From the NCBI RefSeq assembly GCF_001625215.2, contig NC_030384.2:45790390-45854389 (forward strand): DNA of 64,000 bases. The letters run 5' to 3'. A program made the position numbers and the translations under genes. Below, piece by piece: positions 14,001 through 24,761 of this stretch (the stretch's first letter is position 1; every line of letters starts with the position of its first letter). The notes under the pieces are model-generated. The model was not told where the DNA came from. It did no database searches and was given only the letters and a program-made list of their open reading frames with translations. Source of the DNA: Daucus carota subsp. sativus. Lineage: Eukaryota; Streptophyta; Magnoliopsida; Apiales; Apiaceae.

Positions 14001-15010
14001 ACACAATACCTTTGACCTTTTACATTCACCTTCCATGGTGTAAGTTTTACCAGTACCAGTTTGGCCATATGCAAAAATGGTACAGTTAAAACCCTCCAGG
14101 ACTTCGTTTACAATGGGAATAACTGCTTGATCATATAAATCTCTTTGGCAAGCTGTAGGACCAAAGACCTGCATATGCAAATAATTAAACCCAGCTCCAG
14201 GTCGCATATACCAAAACGATTTCAAAAACTCTAAAACTCCGCGCCTTCATTCTACCACAAACAACACTTTTGGATGATATCTATATATATAATATATATT
14301 TTTTGAAAATATTGAAATTCCACGATTAAAACAGCACGAAGCAGTCGTACTAAACAGAGCAACCAATTTTATTAAGCATCTAGAAATTATATATAGCTGC
14401 AATAAAGGTCTCCACATGCAAACAACATTTTTCCTCCCTCTACTTCATCTCAATTTCTATAATGAATTGAACTACTAGTAACATAACAAAAAAAAACATA
14501 TTCTGACACACAGAACTAGCTACCAGGTCAGAATAAATATTATCCTAATTAACCAACAAAACAATAAGAAACTTTTTCCGTATTCAAGTATTCTTATACT
14601 CTCCTGTAACAATGTCCACAATTAGGACTGTGTTACGAAATCAGATAACGCGTAAAATCAACCAATTGGGGGCCAACAGCAAACATACCTTATCGAAAGT
14701 AAAAACCCTATCAATCTGCTTCCCCGCAATATTCTGCGAGACCGCAACCTCGCGTTGAAAATCGTTACACGTCACTACCTGAGGCGCATGATTCCTCAAC
14801 TCATCTCCACTAAACGGCCTGTCAATTAAACACAGCAATTTCACAAAAACTCAATTCAATTAAACAGATCTGAAAATCAAATTCATCGAAATTACAGAAA
14901 CAAACCCTAATTTAACTTAAATTGATTTATACGCGTGGAAATAAAAGATAGTACCTGCAGCGGAGGAGGACTTGGACATTGACGCCTTTTTCCTTGTCGC
15001 GACCAGACAT
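8003..15010 (-). CDS. Kinesin-5 (BimC/Eg5 family, KRP125-like) mitotic motor
   Basis: This is a plus-end-directed tetrameric kinesin that slides antiparallel microtubules in the spindle and phragmoplast. There are 23 exons: 15010-14955, 14818-14689, 14168-14010, 13921-13572, 13486-13348, 13138-13041, 12875-12719, 12524-12455, 12349-12273, 12000-11947, 11865-11785, 11709-11598, 11522-11436, 11331-11156, 10664-10503, 10386-10279, 10103-9945, 9867-9784, 9640-9435, 9336-9235, 9138-9029, 8755-8604 and 8206-8003. They total 3033 nt and give 1010 aa, all in phase. The P-loop GQTGTGKT is at 97-104, NKQSSRSH (switch I) at 228-235 and DLAGSE (switch II) at 264-269. The neck and a long coiled-coil stalk follow. 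The last exon carries the BimC box, DYEPTGSTP at 944-952, whose Thr-Pro is the known CDK site. Tobacco TKRP125 is of similar length. No break was seen. Confidence 0.96.
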
Positions 15011-15128
15011 TTTGAAGCGGCGAGAAGCGGGAGAGTCGCTGAAAGAACCTATGTTAGTGATGGTTTAACCTAGTACTTAGGATTCGAATGTTTGAGCCTC
15101 GATCTGTGTGTCTGTCTTCTTCGTCTCC

Positions 15129-15138
15129 TTAGCGTTGG
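15129..15138 (-). promoter_or_regulatory. Possible MSA-like mitotic element upstream of kinesin-5
   Basis: Minus-strand TCCAACGCTA lies about 120 bp upstream of the ATG. It differs from the M-phase activator core (YCYAACGGYY) at one position. MYB3R factors use such sites in plant G2/M genes, which would suit a mitotic kinesin. A single near-match is weak evidence. Confidence 0.25.
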
Positions 15139-15668
15139 ATTGCAGTTTGTATTTTTATGGGGGCAGGAGCGGGATAGAGTGAAATAATTTGAATTTTGAG
15201 ATTTCGCCTCTCGTGCTTTAAAGTTTAAACTCTGTCCGCTACTCTCCACTTCTTTTGTGTAGTTTAACAAAATAGCTTTTGGGCCCAACACAGAGAGACC
15301 TGGCCTACTGGTTGTAGTAAATTATTGGGCCAAGTTCGTGGCTATTTTGGGCTTTTGGTTGATCCGTGTAGCTATCAGTTATCGTGGCTATTTTGGGTTT
15401 TTGGTTGATCGTGTAGCTATACTTCTACACTGGAGCGAAAATCACGAGGATTAAACTGGAAACAGCATGTCCACTATTGTCCAGCGAGGCAGCTACTATA
15501 TTGTTGCTGGATATACAACGGCTATGTCTATTGTCCACCACTAAAGTGATGACATCAATAATTTATTTTTTTTAAGTAACATAACAGTCTAACAACAATA
15601 ATTGTTTATCAATTCAGTCTCTCATGGTAATCTACGCTTGAGATTCAAGGTGGTTATATTTACATAAT

Positions 15669-16028
15669 GACCGTGTTTGGGGATTAGCTGTTAGCGGTTA
15701 ACTGTTAGCGGTTAGCTGTTAGCGTATTGAATTAGATGTTTTGACTAGCGGATTGAAATAGATGTTTTGACTAGCGGATTGAATTAGTTGGATCTCGTAA
15801 AACTGTTTGGTTAATAACTGATTGATTTGTTTTTTCTGACACAAACCAAAACCTCTAACCCAAAAAACTCTTCAAAATAGCTTTTCCAAAATTACCTTTT
15901 TGGGTCCAAACCTCTATTTCAATCCGTTAACTACCAAACACTTTTATTAGCGGATTCTAGTGGTCAAACCTTTAAACCACCCCCAAACCTCTAATTTTAC
16001 CCCAAACCTTTAATTTCCAAACAGGACC
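15669..16028. mobile_element. MITE with GTGTTTGG-type inverted ends
   Basis: The left end GACCGTGTTTGGGGAT mirrors the right end TTCCAAACAGGACC, and both are flanked by AAT. The first 60 bp hold short GTTAGCGG-type tandem repeats. Length is about 360 bp with no coding capacity. The superfamily (PIF/Harbinger or hAT) is uncertain. Confidence 0.6.
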
Positions 16029-16268
16029 AATACAGAGATTGCCCAAACAGTCCCTGTAAATCAGAAAATTTCCAGATCTCTAGAAATTGTGATTTCTCCG
16101 CTTTAATGATTTGTGTAATTATTTTTTATTAAAAGTAATTTTAGATAATTTTATGAATAAAAGTTTAAATATGAGAAAAAGAAATAATTACCGAAAATAT
16201 AAAAATTAAAATTAGTGATGTCGGGTTTGTAGTATAAGAGTATTATGTTGTCATTGCATATACTCAGA

Positions 16269-16510
16269 GTCGTTTGGGTAAACTGAAAATAAGTGCATAT
16301 TGCTTAATGTAAATAAGGGATTTTGATGTTAGAAAAAAGTTAAGATTTATATGTAACTAGGATGTTTGGAAATAAGTAGATGTCATAAAACAAAAATTAG
16401 AATTCTTAACTTCTTTTAAGTGGTTCTTGACTTTTTACACAAACGGTGTGAATAACTGCTTTTAACTTATAAATCCAGAAGTCGAACTTTTATGTTGTTG
16501 CCAAACACCC
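16269..16510. mobile_element. Probable small MITE remnant
   Basis: The left end GTCGTTTGGGTAA and the inverted right end TTGCCAAACACCC match at most positions. The interior is AT-rich and non-coding. No clear target duplication was found. Confidence 0.35.
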
Positions 16511-16556
16511 GCATTATTAAGAATAACTTCCCCGCAACGCTGTGAATGCAATGTGA

Positions 16557-17053
16557 AAGCATCTCCGACCATATAAAGTCGTTAGTCAAAAAATGGGTTG
16601 ATGTACAAAAATACAACCAGGCTCTTAAAAAAATCACACTCCAACCATATCTATATTTTGTCTGCTCCTTCTGTCCCCTTCAATTTTTTACGCCATTTTT
16701 TGGCACGTTTTTTCACACTCATGTAAAGCATAGTTCTATAATATATTTTTACAATGAACTTAAACAACCATGGGGAGGGGGGAATATAATTTTAGACAAC
16801 CTTTATATTTGTCAAGTCTCTACATGCGTAAGAAATCTATATGAAGATTATAAATCATTTATCACCATTTTGAACTGATATATTCTATTTTAACAATTTA
16901 AAATATTAATAACATATTATTTTAAAATTATATTAGCCAACTAACTAGTCAATACTACGAAAGCACGGTATCTCACAAATTCAACAAATTTTACATAATA
17001 TCTTGCAAATCTAATTTAGCCAACGATTATAATCAACCTCATTCAAAATGCTC
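16557..17053. mobile_element. TTA-type MITE (GAGCATCTCCAACC family), copy 1
   Basis: The ends AAGCATCTCCGACC and AAAATGCTC are diverged inverted repeats of the GAGCATCTCCAACC family. The right flank is TTA and the left flank is TGA, a decayed TTA. Its right half is clearly homologous to the copy that the Helitron split (25037-32689), and it supplies the unbroken version of that Helitron's target site near 16915-16945. The TTA target duplication points to PIF/Harbinger. Confidence 0.7.
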
Positions 17054-17130
17054 TTATGACTGGGCTATGGCCTATGTGGAGTGCAATTCCAGCCACGAAA
17101 ACCTTAGACTAAAAATGTAGTTAAGATATT

Positions 17131-17400
17131 AAAAATAAAAAATATAATAAATGTCATGAAAACATCATACTAAAAATAAAAAAATATAGTAAATGTCGTG
17201 AAAACATCATACTAAAATCATTCTCATCTCTAATTTATAATTTTAGCCGTGAATGACTATATATGTCGAAACTATACATGATTGTAAGAGTTTTGTGTGA
17301 AAAGTCACACATCATTTATTACTATATTAAACTGATATATTATATTTATAATAATCAAAAATTTTAATAATATATTATTTTTAAATCATAACCAATTAAT
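17131..17400. repeat. Short tandem repeat plus fragment of the same MITE family
   Basis: Two 42-43-bp units lie at 17131-17172 and 17173-17215, each ending ACATCATACTA. They are followed to about 17400 by sequence resembling the inside of the TTA-type MITE, including the CATCATTTATTAC and ACTGATATATT words. This looks like a third, truncated copy. Confidence 0.45.
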
Positions 17401-17641
17401 ACACCAAAACACCGAGTCAAGTTTTTTTTCCCTTTTTTATAATATTAATAATTTAAATTTTTTCCTTTTTATATAATTATAGACACGTCATTTTTGGTGG
17501 TTGTCACAAGTGAGAGGTACTAGTAAACGTCATTGTTGCTTCTTGTCATAAGTTAAGATACTACTTACTGGTCGAAATCGCAATCCAATAATCACAAGTT
17601 TCTAATCCGCAACCGTGCAACTCTCTCAAACTAAACCCAAC

Positions 17642-20473
17642 ATGTCTGAACAACACAAGTCCCGCCCGGTCGGCGGCACAGAGTACAGCTGGTGCAAAGC
17701 AGTCCCCGGCGGCACCGGCATCACTGTCCTAGCCCTCCACTTAACAACCCCTCCCAACATCCCCTTTCTCCAAAATGCCCTCCGCAATCTCCAAATTTCC
17801 CACCCTAACCTCCGCTCCAAGCTCTCCTTCAACTCCACCACACACACCTTCTCACTCGCCACTCCCTCCACCCCTGACGTCACAATCCACGTCAGCGGTG
17901 AATCCTCCACGTCACAACTCATCAACGACTCATCCGAGTCATCACTCACTCCGTTCCAGCTCATCGTCGAGCACGAAATGAACAACAATGCCTGGATCAA
18001 TCAGGATGGCTCAGTTCCCGAGAGCATTGATGTGGTGTTTGTTACTGTGTACAATTTAAGTGAATCGGAGTGGGCTGTGGTGCTGAGGATTCACACGGCG
18101 GCGTGCGATAGAACCGGGGCGTTGTCGTGTTTGAGAGAGATTTTGGGGATGATGAAGAGCGGTGAGGATAGCGGTGGATTTAAAGAAGAGTGGGAGGTTA
18201 GTTTGGGGATTGAAGATTGTGTTCCGGATGGGAAGGCTCATAAGCCGTTTTGGGCACGGGGTGTGAATATGCTTGGTTACTCTTTGAATTCTTTGAGATT
18301 GGCTCATTTGGATTTTGTGGATGCTGAGGTATCGAGATCGTCGCGGTTTGTGAGGTTGAAGATGAATTCGGATGATACTAGTCGGATTCTTTCTGTAAGT
18401 ATTCTTATGTTTTAAGCTAATATATATGTTCAAATTTCACATGAGTTGATTGTGTATGTGTTTGTAATATGAGACTTATCCAGCTACATTGGTGTTTAAG
18501 GGCTTCACAAATTGGTTTTGTATTTGGACTTAATGTGTAGTTGTTGATAAATATCTCTTTTTACAAATTAAGGGTATTCGATGCAGTATATTGTACAGGA
18601 ACCTTGGCAAATAAATTGTAATATTAGCTTTATAAAGATCTCTGAGGGATTGTGTTATTCCAGTTTGGTCTACTGAGAGCATAAAGAAGATTCTGGAATC
18701 TGGAGGTAGTGTTTAGAACTCGACTTATCACCCCTGTAAAAGGTATACTTGGCAATGATTTACGTTGCTCAACCAAAACATATGTTTTAGTGTCTTTCAT
18801 GCCAAGGATCTTAGTGGAATAGTCAAATATGTTGAACATTGGCAGCAGGGGAGCTGTCTTTATTTTGGTTGGCGAGGAGCACACAACACTTGCTAATATT
18901 TATATGATGAGTTATTGTGACAAAAACTGAACAAAAATGATTTTATCTGAAATTAGGATTTTGCAAATTACAAACACTTTTATCCGCAATCTATTATATA
19001 GGATTCCTATTGTCAATAGTGAAAGTATTTATATTAATACTGACTACTGGGGTCAGATTTTCTTTTTTTTGCATCGTAAGAATCTCATATGTGGTGAAAT
19101 TGAGTCAGGGTAGGACGAACAAACCAACAAGTCCTCGAGTTTAATGTTAAGAGGTTCCTAATGTAACAGATCAGGCTCTACTTCTCCTCCTTATTCACAA
19201 CACAGTGTTCACAATTATTGACATACATGTTGAGTACTCAAGTGGGTTTTGTTAGTACTTTAGTGGGTTGAAATGCAAAACCACACGTAAGAAATTCAAG
19301 CACATGTCATTGTGTTGTCATTGTGTGCCTAAAACTGCTAGTAGGGTCATACATGATTGAAAGGATATTTTTTATTTAGTCATTTAGATATAGTTTATAG
19401 AACAGCAGGAAGAGCAATTTATTCAAAGTGATGTTATAGGCTGAACTAAATGTTGTAATTTTTTTGTGACAAAAAAAAATGTTGTAAATTTTTGGCTAAA
19501 TGTCTCTTTCAAGCTGATTATCTTACTAGTACTATATTGTAATTTTGATAGAAATTCGAGAGGCTGAACTAAATGTTGTATATTTTCTACAAAGTCTCTA
19601 GGGAGCTGATTCTATTACTAAATGTAAATTTTAAAGAATTTTGAGTAGATGAATCATGGCAGAACTTTTCATATCATATTCTGGTTTGGAATCCTAAAAT
19701 CCACTCAGTCCTTATTCAGAACTTGCGTATTTTAGGGCTGCGAATCAAGAGGGATAAAACTATGTGGGCTCTTGGAGGCTGCCGGATTAATTGCAGCTCG
19801 TTCCTCGAAAAACCTTCCTGAAGGACAATGGGAGAAGTACTCAGTTGCAACACTTACTGACTGTCGTTCTCTTCTTGACCCAGTACTTACTCCTGGTCAT
19901 GTGGGTAAGTCTGTAGTTGGCTATGAATCATGGTTGTTGGTATTTTTGTGCCTGTGTTGAAGGAGAGAGTTTACGGAGCAAAATGACCCTAACATTAATA
20001 CTTGTGCAGGTTTCTACCATTCTGCCATCATAAATTCACACGACATACAGGGAGGTGAAAATCTGTGGGAGCTTGCTAATAGAACTTACATGGCTTTCGC
20101 TAATGCTAAGAAAAACAACAAACATTTTTCAGACGTGGCTGATCTAAATTTTCTCATGTGCAAGGCCATTGACAACCCTGGTCTGACACCGTCAGCGGCT
20201 CTAAGAACTTCACTTATCTCAGTGTTCGAGGACCCTGTCATTGAACATACTAGCCATTTACGTCAAGAAATTGGGTTGGAAGACTATGTGGGGTGCGCCT
20301 CAATTCATGGTGTAGGCCCTTCTATAGCTCTATTTGATACAATAAGGGACGGGGAACTGGACTGTGCTTGTGTTTATCCGTCCCCCTTGCATTCGAGGAA
20401 GCAAATGGAAGATTTAATTAGTGAAATGAAGCGCATTCTTTTGGATGGTTGCAAGGAAGAGGAGGAAGCTTAG
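17642..20473 (+). CDS. Acyltransferase-like protein, chloramphenicol acetyltransferase fold (condensation/alcohol acetyltransferase-like)
   Basis: Three exons (17642-18394, 19736-19904, 20010-20473) give 461 aa, all in phase. The ATG at 17642 (MSEQHKSRP) is the first usable one; the open frame runs further upstream only by way of a GTG. The N-terminal half shows the CoA-dependent acyltransferase pattern, with a putative active-site His in HTAACDRTGA (residues 151-160). This is spaced HxxxxD rather than the HxxxD of classical BAHD enzymes. The C-terminal half contains a GPSIALFD motif region typical of this plant family. The substrate is unknown. Exon 1 is much more GC-rich at its start (CCC/TCC codons) than later exons, as is common for 5' coding ends. 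The acidic C-terminus (EEEEA) is unremarkable. It is probably a functional cytosolic acyltransferase-like protein; the function is inferred from fold only. Confidence 0.85.
19438..19660. repeat. Tandem duplication in intron 1 of the acyltransferase-like gene; unit 1 carries a short poly(A) insertion
   Basis: The unit starting AGGCTGAACTAAATGTTG occurs at 19438 and again at 19561. Unit 1 contains an extra stretch of about 27 bp, in which TTGTGAC plus an A-run sits between two copies of AATGTTGTAA-TTTTT (about 19449-19464 and 19478-19494). Unit 2 lacks it and so acts as an empty site. Confidence 0.6.
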
Positions 20474-22275
20474 CTTTATACTGTGAGACAACTACATGTG
20501 TTTAGCTATAAAACAGTTCTATATGCAAGGGCTTCTGTAGTCCTGCCCAATGCCCATTCTTGAAAATCAATATTATTAGCAAGACAGAAATCATTACTGG
20601 CTTAAATTTCTTCTGGGTTGCCGATTTGTAGTTGCTCAAGCCTCAAAGTGTTGGGCTCGTCTAGGTCAAGCAAACACGAACAACTGTCATTTTTTAAGCA
20701 AATAACTTGGCTTCTAAACTTGTTTTCACTCTCTGTTAGTTGGTGATGGTTACATTAAGGACTAATAAAATTTTCTCAATAGCTTCTCTATATAAATCTG
20801 TACAATGACCTATATTTTTATATGAAGAATAGCAGGCCCTCAGGTACAATTACTACTACGTTTGAATTTATTACGTAATTTAAAAAATTCTGAAATTAGA
20901 GAAAAAAGCAACATTATTTTAGATTTTTTTATACAAAACTTCAAATATATAATTAATATTTTCCTGTCTTTTAGATTCTTTTGTATTAAAACTTGAAAGA
21001 GATTGTTTGTCAGGGTTGCTTAAAGTTTTTACGACTTTAAACTCAAAAATGTATGTTTATATAATAAGTGTGAAACTCAGTCAGAAATAAGTACAAACCG
21101 ACTTAAAACGAGAAGTTAGTTGACTTAATTTTGTCAAACTTTTTTTTAAATAAAAATTATGCATAAATCATTTTTATTTTTCTTATATTATTAATAACTT
21201 ATAAGTCATTAATAAATTAAAATCACCAGAATAGACATTTTAAACTCCCAACCCTCACAATTTTAAACTCACTCAAACTTTAAAAATTAAATGACTTGTA
21301 TAACATACCACTAAGTATAGCTCTAAAATTTAAATGACTTGTATAAACATACCATGAAGTATACTCATTTGAGATACTCTTGCAGCTAGCAAAACAAAAT
21401 GTTTATTCAGATACAAAGTAGATAAACTATAGCTGTGATTAGTTCGGATACTGTATATGATTGATTCCTTCAGAAAAAATACAAGATTTTCTTCGTGGCG
21501 CATAAATTTTTAAAGGCGGTAGAGCAGAATTTGGTTGACCTGCGCAAACGGAAGAGTGTTTGTGCTGCAACTACCCTGAGAAAAGTAAAGAAATTTAAAG
21601 GCGCCTGCAGGCTGCAGCGCATAAGAAATATTTATCAAGTGCATCATGTTCATGTATGTGTGCCTACCACGATCTGAAAGCTTTTTTTAAGGCATATACG
21701 CTGAGCTAGGACACCGCACCATGTCAGCAAGTCGCTTATGCTTAAAAAACTCCAACTGTGACCGAGTTGAGTCAAGGCAATGTCTATCAGAAATACAAGA
21801 GGAAGTTCCTTGAGGAATATAGAGCAAGCTACTTAACTTAAAATTGTACCTGAAGTTTAGTATTGCACACTTGCTATTATATTACTACTTTATTCTTAGT
21901 TTGTTGGTTGAGTAGTTGTAAATTGTAATGTAACTGTGATATGCTCTATATTTGTTACTACTAAGCTAGGAGGATTTTACAAGGCAGAAGAGGTTAAACA
22001 TGTGTTGTGTTTTAACTGCATTCTTGTTCTGATTGAATCTAGTAAGAGAACAATGAGCTTAACAATATAGTATCATATTGAAGCCGTCTATACAGAGAAC
22101 AAAAACAAACAATGAAAGTATGTATCATCTGTTTGTTTTACAAGATTTACATATTATGGTACTAAGATACCAGAGTACATGTCAACAGACATTCCGACAT
22201 TGCTTCATCCTAAACAAATGTACCTTACATATCATCTTTCAGAATACGTGGTGGGGATTGCAACTATCTATCTAC
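20474..22275. other. Intergenic; short tandem repeat, no gene recognised
   Basis: There is a 43-bp tandem repeat (TTAAATGACTTGTATAA) at 21287-21329 and 21330-21365. A 60-codon plus-strand open frame at 21495-21677 is rich in Arg/Lys and reads like coding sequence, but I cannot assign it. The rest is AT-rich. Confidence 0.45.
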
Positions 22276-22659
22276 CTATGAAAGGAACTCCTCAACCAAG
22301 TTTCCGAAATCAAAATTTCCATTGCAACATTCCACTGCACTTATCACTTCTTGAAATGCAGCGACACTACAAGGAACCACCAATCCACTCATCTGCTTGA
22401 AACCAAACTCTTTGTACGCCTTTTCTAGCAGCATCTTGAATAAAGGGTGAGACAGGTACCCCGTGGGAACGACGAACCTCTTCCTGTCCTCTCCCACATA
22501 CACAGCCAAAAAGCCGGTAGGGGTGGAGTACTGATCATCTTCGTGATCACCACTGTCTTTTAGCAGAGAATGACGTTGCGACTGTTCAGAATCAACCTTC
22601 TTCATAGACTGAACCTTCTTGGCTAGCTTCTTAACCGCATAAAACTTCTTCCCCAACAT
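22276..22659 (-). CDS. SAUR family auxin-responsive protein
   Basis: This is a single-exon, 127-aa protein with the SAUR domain in its central part: TPTGFLAVYVGEDRKRFVVP, then YLSHPLFKMLLEKAYKEFG, and a conserved Pro-Cys after the core. The N-terminus is basic (MLGKKFYAVKKLAKK). Many SAURs inhibit PP2C.D phosphatases and so activate plasma-membrane H+-ATPases for cell expansion; that role is family knowledge, not shown here. The absence of an intron and the small size are normal for the family. It stands alone rather than in the usual SAUR cluster. Confidence 0.93.
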   Translation of the reverse strand: MLGKKFYAVKKLAKKVQSMKKVDSEQSQRHSLLKDSGDHEDDQYSTPTGFLAVYVGEDRKRFVVPTGYLSHPLFKMLLEKAYKEFGFKQMSGLVVPCSVAAFQEVISAVECCNGNFDFGNLVEEFLS

Positions 22660-22784
22660 TCTTTTTGTTTGTTGGGGACAGAGATAATATTCCTAGACTA
22701 TTGTCTTTTGCATTTAGGGAAAGGATGCATGTAGGAGGGACTACTTATTAGTAGGGAATGTCTTCAAGGCAGACTTCTGACTTT

Positions 22785-22792
22785 TTTATATA
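22785..22792 (-). promoter_or_regulatory. Probable TATA box of the SAUR gene
   Basis: Minus-strand TATATAAA lies about 130 bp upstream of the SAUR start codon. Confidence 0.45.
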
Positions 22793-22799
22793 AATAAGA

Positions 22800-23520
22800 A
22801 AAAAATCCAAGCCTTGAGATTTGTCTGTCTTAAATTATAATTTTAACGTAATATAAAAATTAGCTGCTCTCACATCTTGATTTATTGCATTCACCTAATT
22901 TGACGTGTTAACATCTGTGAAGAAGAAATCAATCATATAAAATTGCACAAATCAACACTTAACCTATTATATGCAGGTACAATTGTACATAATGTGAGTA
23001 CACAGTGCAGGCCAAAATCCAACCTTATATAGTTGTAGTTGGTTTAAGATTCCCTGTCATCCGTAGCTTATGATCGATAATTATTCATATTAAAATCAAC
23101 GTTTAGGGATATTTATGAGAATTACATGAATATAAAGCAAGGTCTGCCTATTTTTCATGTCAATGAAACAAGTCGTCAGAAACAACATCAATAACAATTT
23201 TACTGGATCTTTTCCTTTAGCCTGTAATAAGAGTGCCGAGTGCGAGGTTTAATACTCAGGTTTGTGATATACAATTTCTGCAACTGCAAGTCTGCAATCG
23301 ATTATTAGAAATAGTTATAAATATAAAGCTAACGAATGTCTACAGATTAGAGTTCGCATGAAAATTTTGTAATATATTAATGTAATGGTTCTTCAAGCGG
23401 CCGAGTTTAAGTTATGAATAAGAGTCGCCGTGTAAAGTGTAAACTGAATGATATATATAAAAAAACTATCTCAGTCAGAATTAAGGTGGGAATCCAGAAT
23501 GATCGATGACGACGAAGTGG
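22800..23520. other. Intergenic, nothing recognised
   Basis: This is AT-rich sequence between the SAUR promoter and the hAT-type element. No open frame or bounded repeat could be supported. Confidence 0.4.
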
Positions 23521-23528
23521 TGCAGGAC

Positions 23529-24075
23529 TAGAGGTGGCAAAATATGGTTTTGGTTTGGTTTTGGTTCTTATAAAATGGATTTGGTTGGGATAGATGAACC
23601 AAAACCATTTCCAAACCATATATTAATAAATGTGGTTATGGTTTTAGTTTGAATTATGGGTAACTAGTTTAGCAAGTAAAAATAAGTTTTATATAATGAA
23701 CAAAAGTTAATACACTAAAATCACAATATAATGAATACTAAATATAACAAAAGTTTGTGTGAGTGTGTGAGTTGATGGAGTGGTTTAAGCTCTTGGCTTC
23801 TCCAAGTAAGATCATGAGTTCAAATCATGGGATGTGCATGTGTGATAATTAGCATAAAGAAAGAAAAGAAAAGGAACATAATAGTGTGTGTGGAGAGTTA
23901 TAAAAAATCTTAAAAATGAGACCAAATGTGGTTAGAACCATATTTTGTGAGAAATGTGAGACTAAAAACCAAACCAAATCCATTTTTCTAAATGTGATTT
24001 TAAATGGATCCAAGTTCACAATCTTGGTTTGGTTTGGATTGGTTTAATGGTTTTGCATCCATATTGCCACCTCTA
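23529..24075. mobile_element. hAT-type non-autonomous element with 8-bp target duplication
   Basis: The terminal inverted repeat TAGAGGTGGCAA at the left matches TTGCCACCTCTA at the right. Exact 8-bp target duplications TGCAGGAC lie at 23521-23528 and 24076-24083. Both features are standard for hAT elements. Subterminal regions carry many GGTTTTGGTTTGG repeats on both sides in opposite orientation. Length is 547 bp, with no transposase. Confidence 0.85.
23755..23895 (+). mobile_element. Possible tRNA-derived SINE fragment nested in the hAT element
   Basis: An A-box-like TGGAGTGGTTTAAGC (near 23775) and a B-box-like GAGTTCAAATC (near 23816) lie about 30 bp apart, as in RNA polymerase III promoters. 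A purine-rich AAAGAAAGAAAAGAAAAGG segment follows. The cloverleaf is not intact. It could also be chance internal sequence of the MITE. Confidence 0.35.
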
Positions 24076-24476
24076 TGCAGGACTAATAGTTGTGGGGGAC
24101 ATGAAGACACTAGTTGGTAGGCATCCCAAGCTTATAACCAAAATTAGTCAAACAGATGAAAGGCACACGAGAGCGAACCTGTGTCGCATTTTAAAAGTAT
24201 TTTATTACCTATGTCGTATGATTTCCTCTTAAAAGATAATAAAAATCTACGTCGTATGATTTTCAAAGTAAAAACAGATTACATTTTGTAAACTTAACTA
24301 TATAAAAAGGAGTAGATCAGTACCATAGTTTTGTCGAGGTGAAAATAACTTCTCTTTTTTTTTTAAATTCTAACTGTCATCGAGCTTGATTTTGATTGTT
24401 ACTGCTTTGTTAGTGACTAGCGAGGGATTGAAGCTGCAATATAGTTGAAATGCGGAAACCTCGATCCTCATGAGTC

Positions 24477-24761
24477 ATGTCTATAATCTATATGCTGGCC
24501 AACAGGCCAACAAATGGGACATGGGCAGTTGGCCATTTGTGGTGTGCTCTGGTCTTTGGAAAGAATATAATTGTGGTCAACACTCGAGGATGTTATGGAT
24601 TTGACCTCGAGTATAGCGACGGTTCGCAGTCAAATGTTTCAGCTCCAAAGCCTCTTGCCGTTCAGATTTATGGTTTGGTTTGTGGAACGTGGTTACCGGT
24701 TACATCTAGAAATTGGAAATTTGTCATCAACCAGATTCACGATTTATTAGATATTAACTGA
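24477..24761 (+). CDS. Unrecognised open frame, 94 aa (doubtful)
   Basis: The frame has balanced codon use and a plausible protein composition (several Trp, Gly and Cys), unlike the surrounding AT-rich DNA. I recognise no family. There is no clear TATA box or splice context. It may be a remnant of a captured or decayed gene, as may a minus-strand 60-aa frame at 24870-25052 beside it. Confidence 0.2.
   Translation: MSIIYMLANRPTNGTWAVGHLWCALVFGKNIIVVNTRGCYGFDLEYSDGSQSNVSAPKPLAVQIYGLVCGTWLPVTSRNWKFVINQIHDLLDIN

Noticed and set aside
17615-17641. Upstream extension of the acyltransferase-like frame
   Set aside because: It starts at a GTG, not an ATG. The first ATG in context is at 17642, and the protein from there matches the expected family start.
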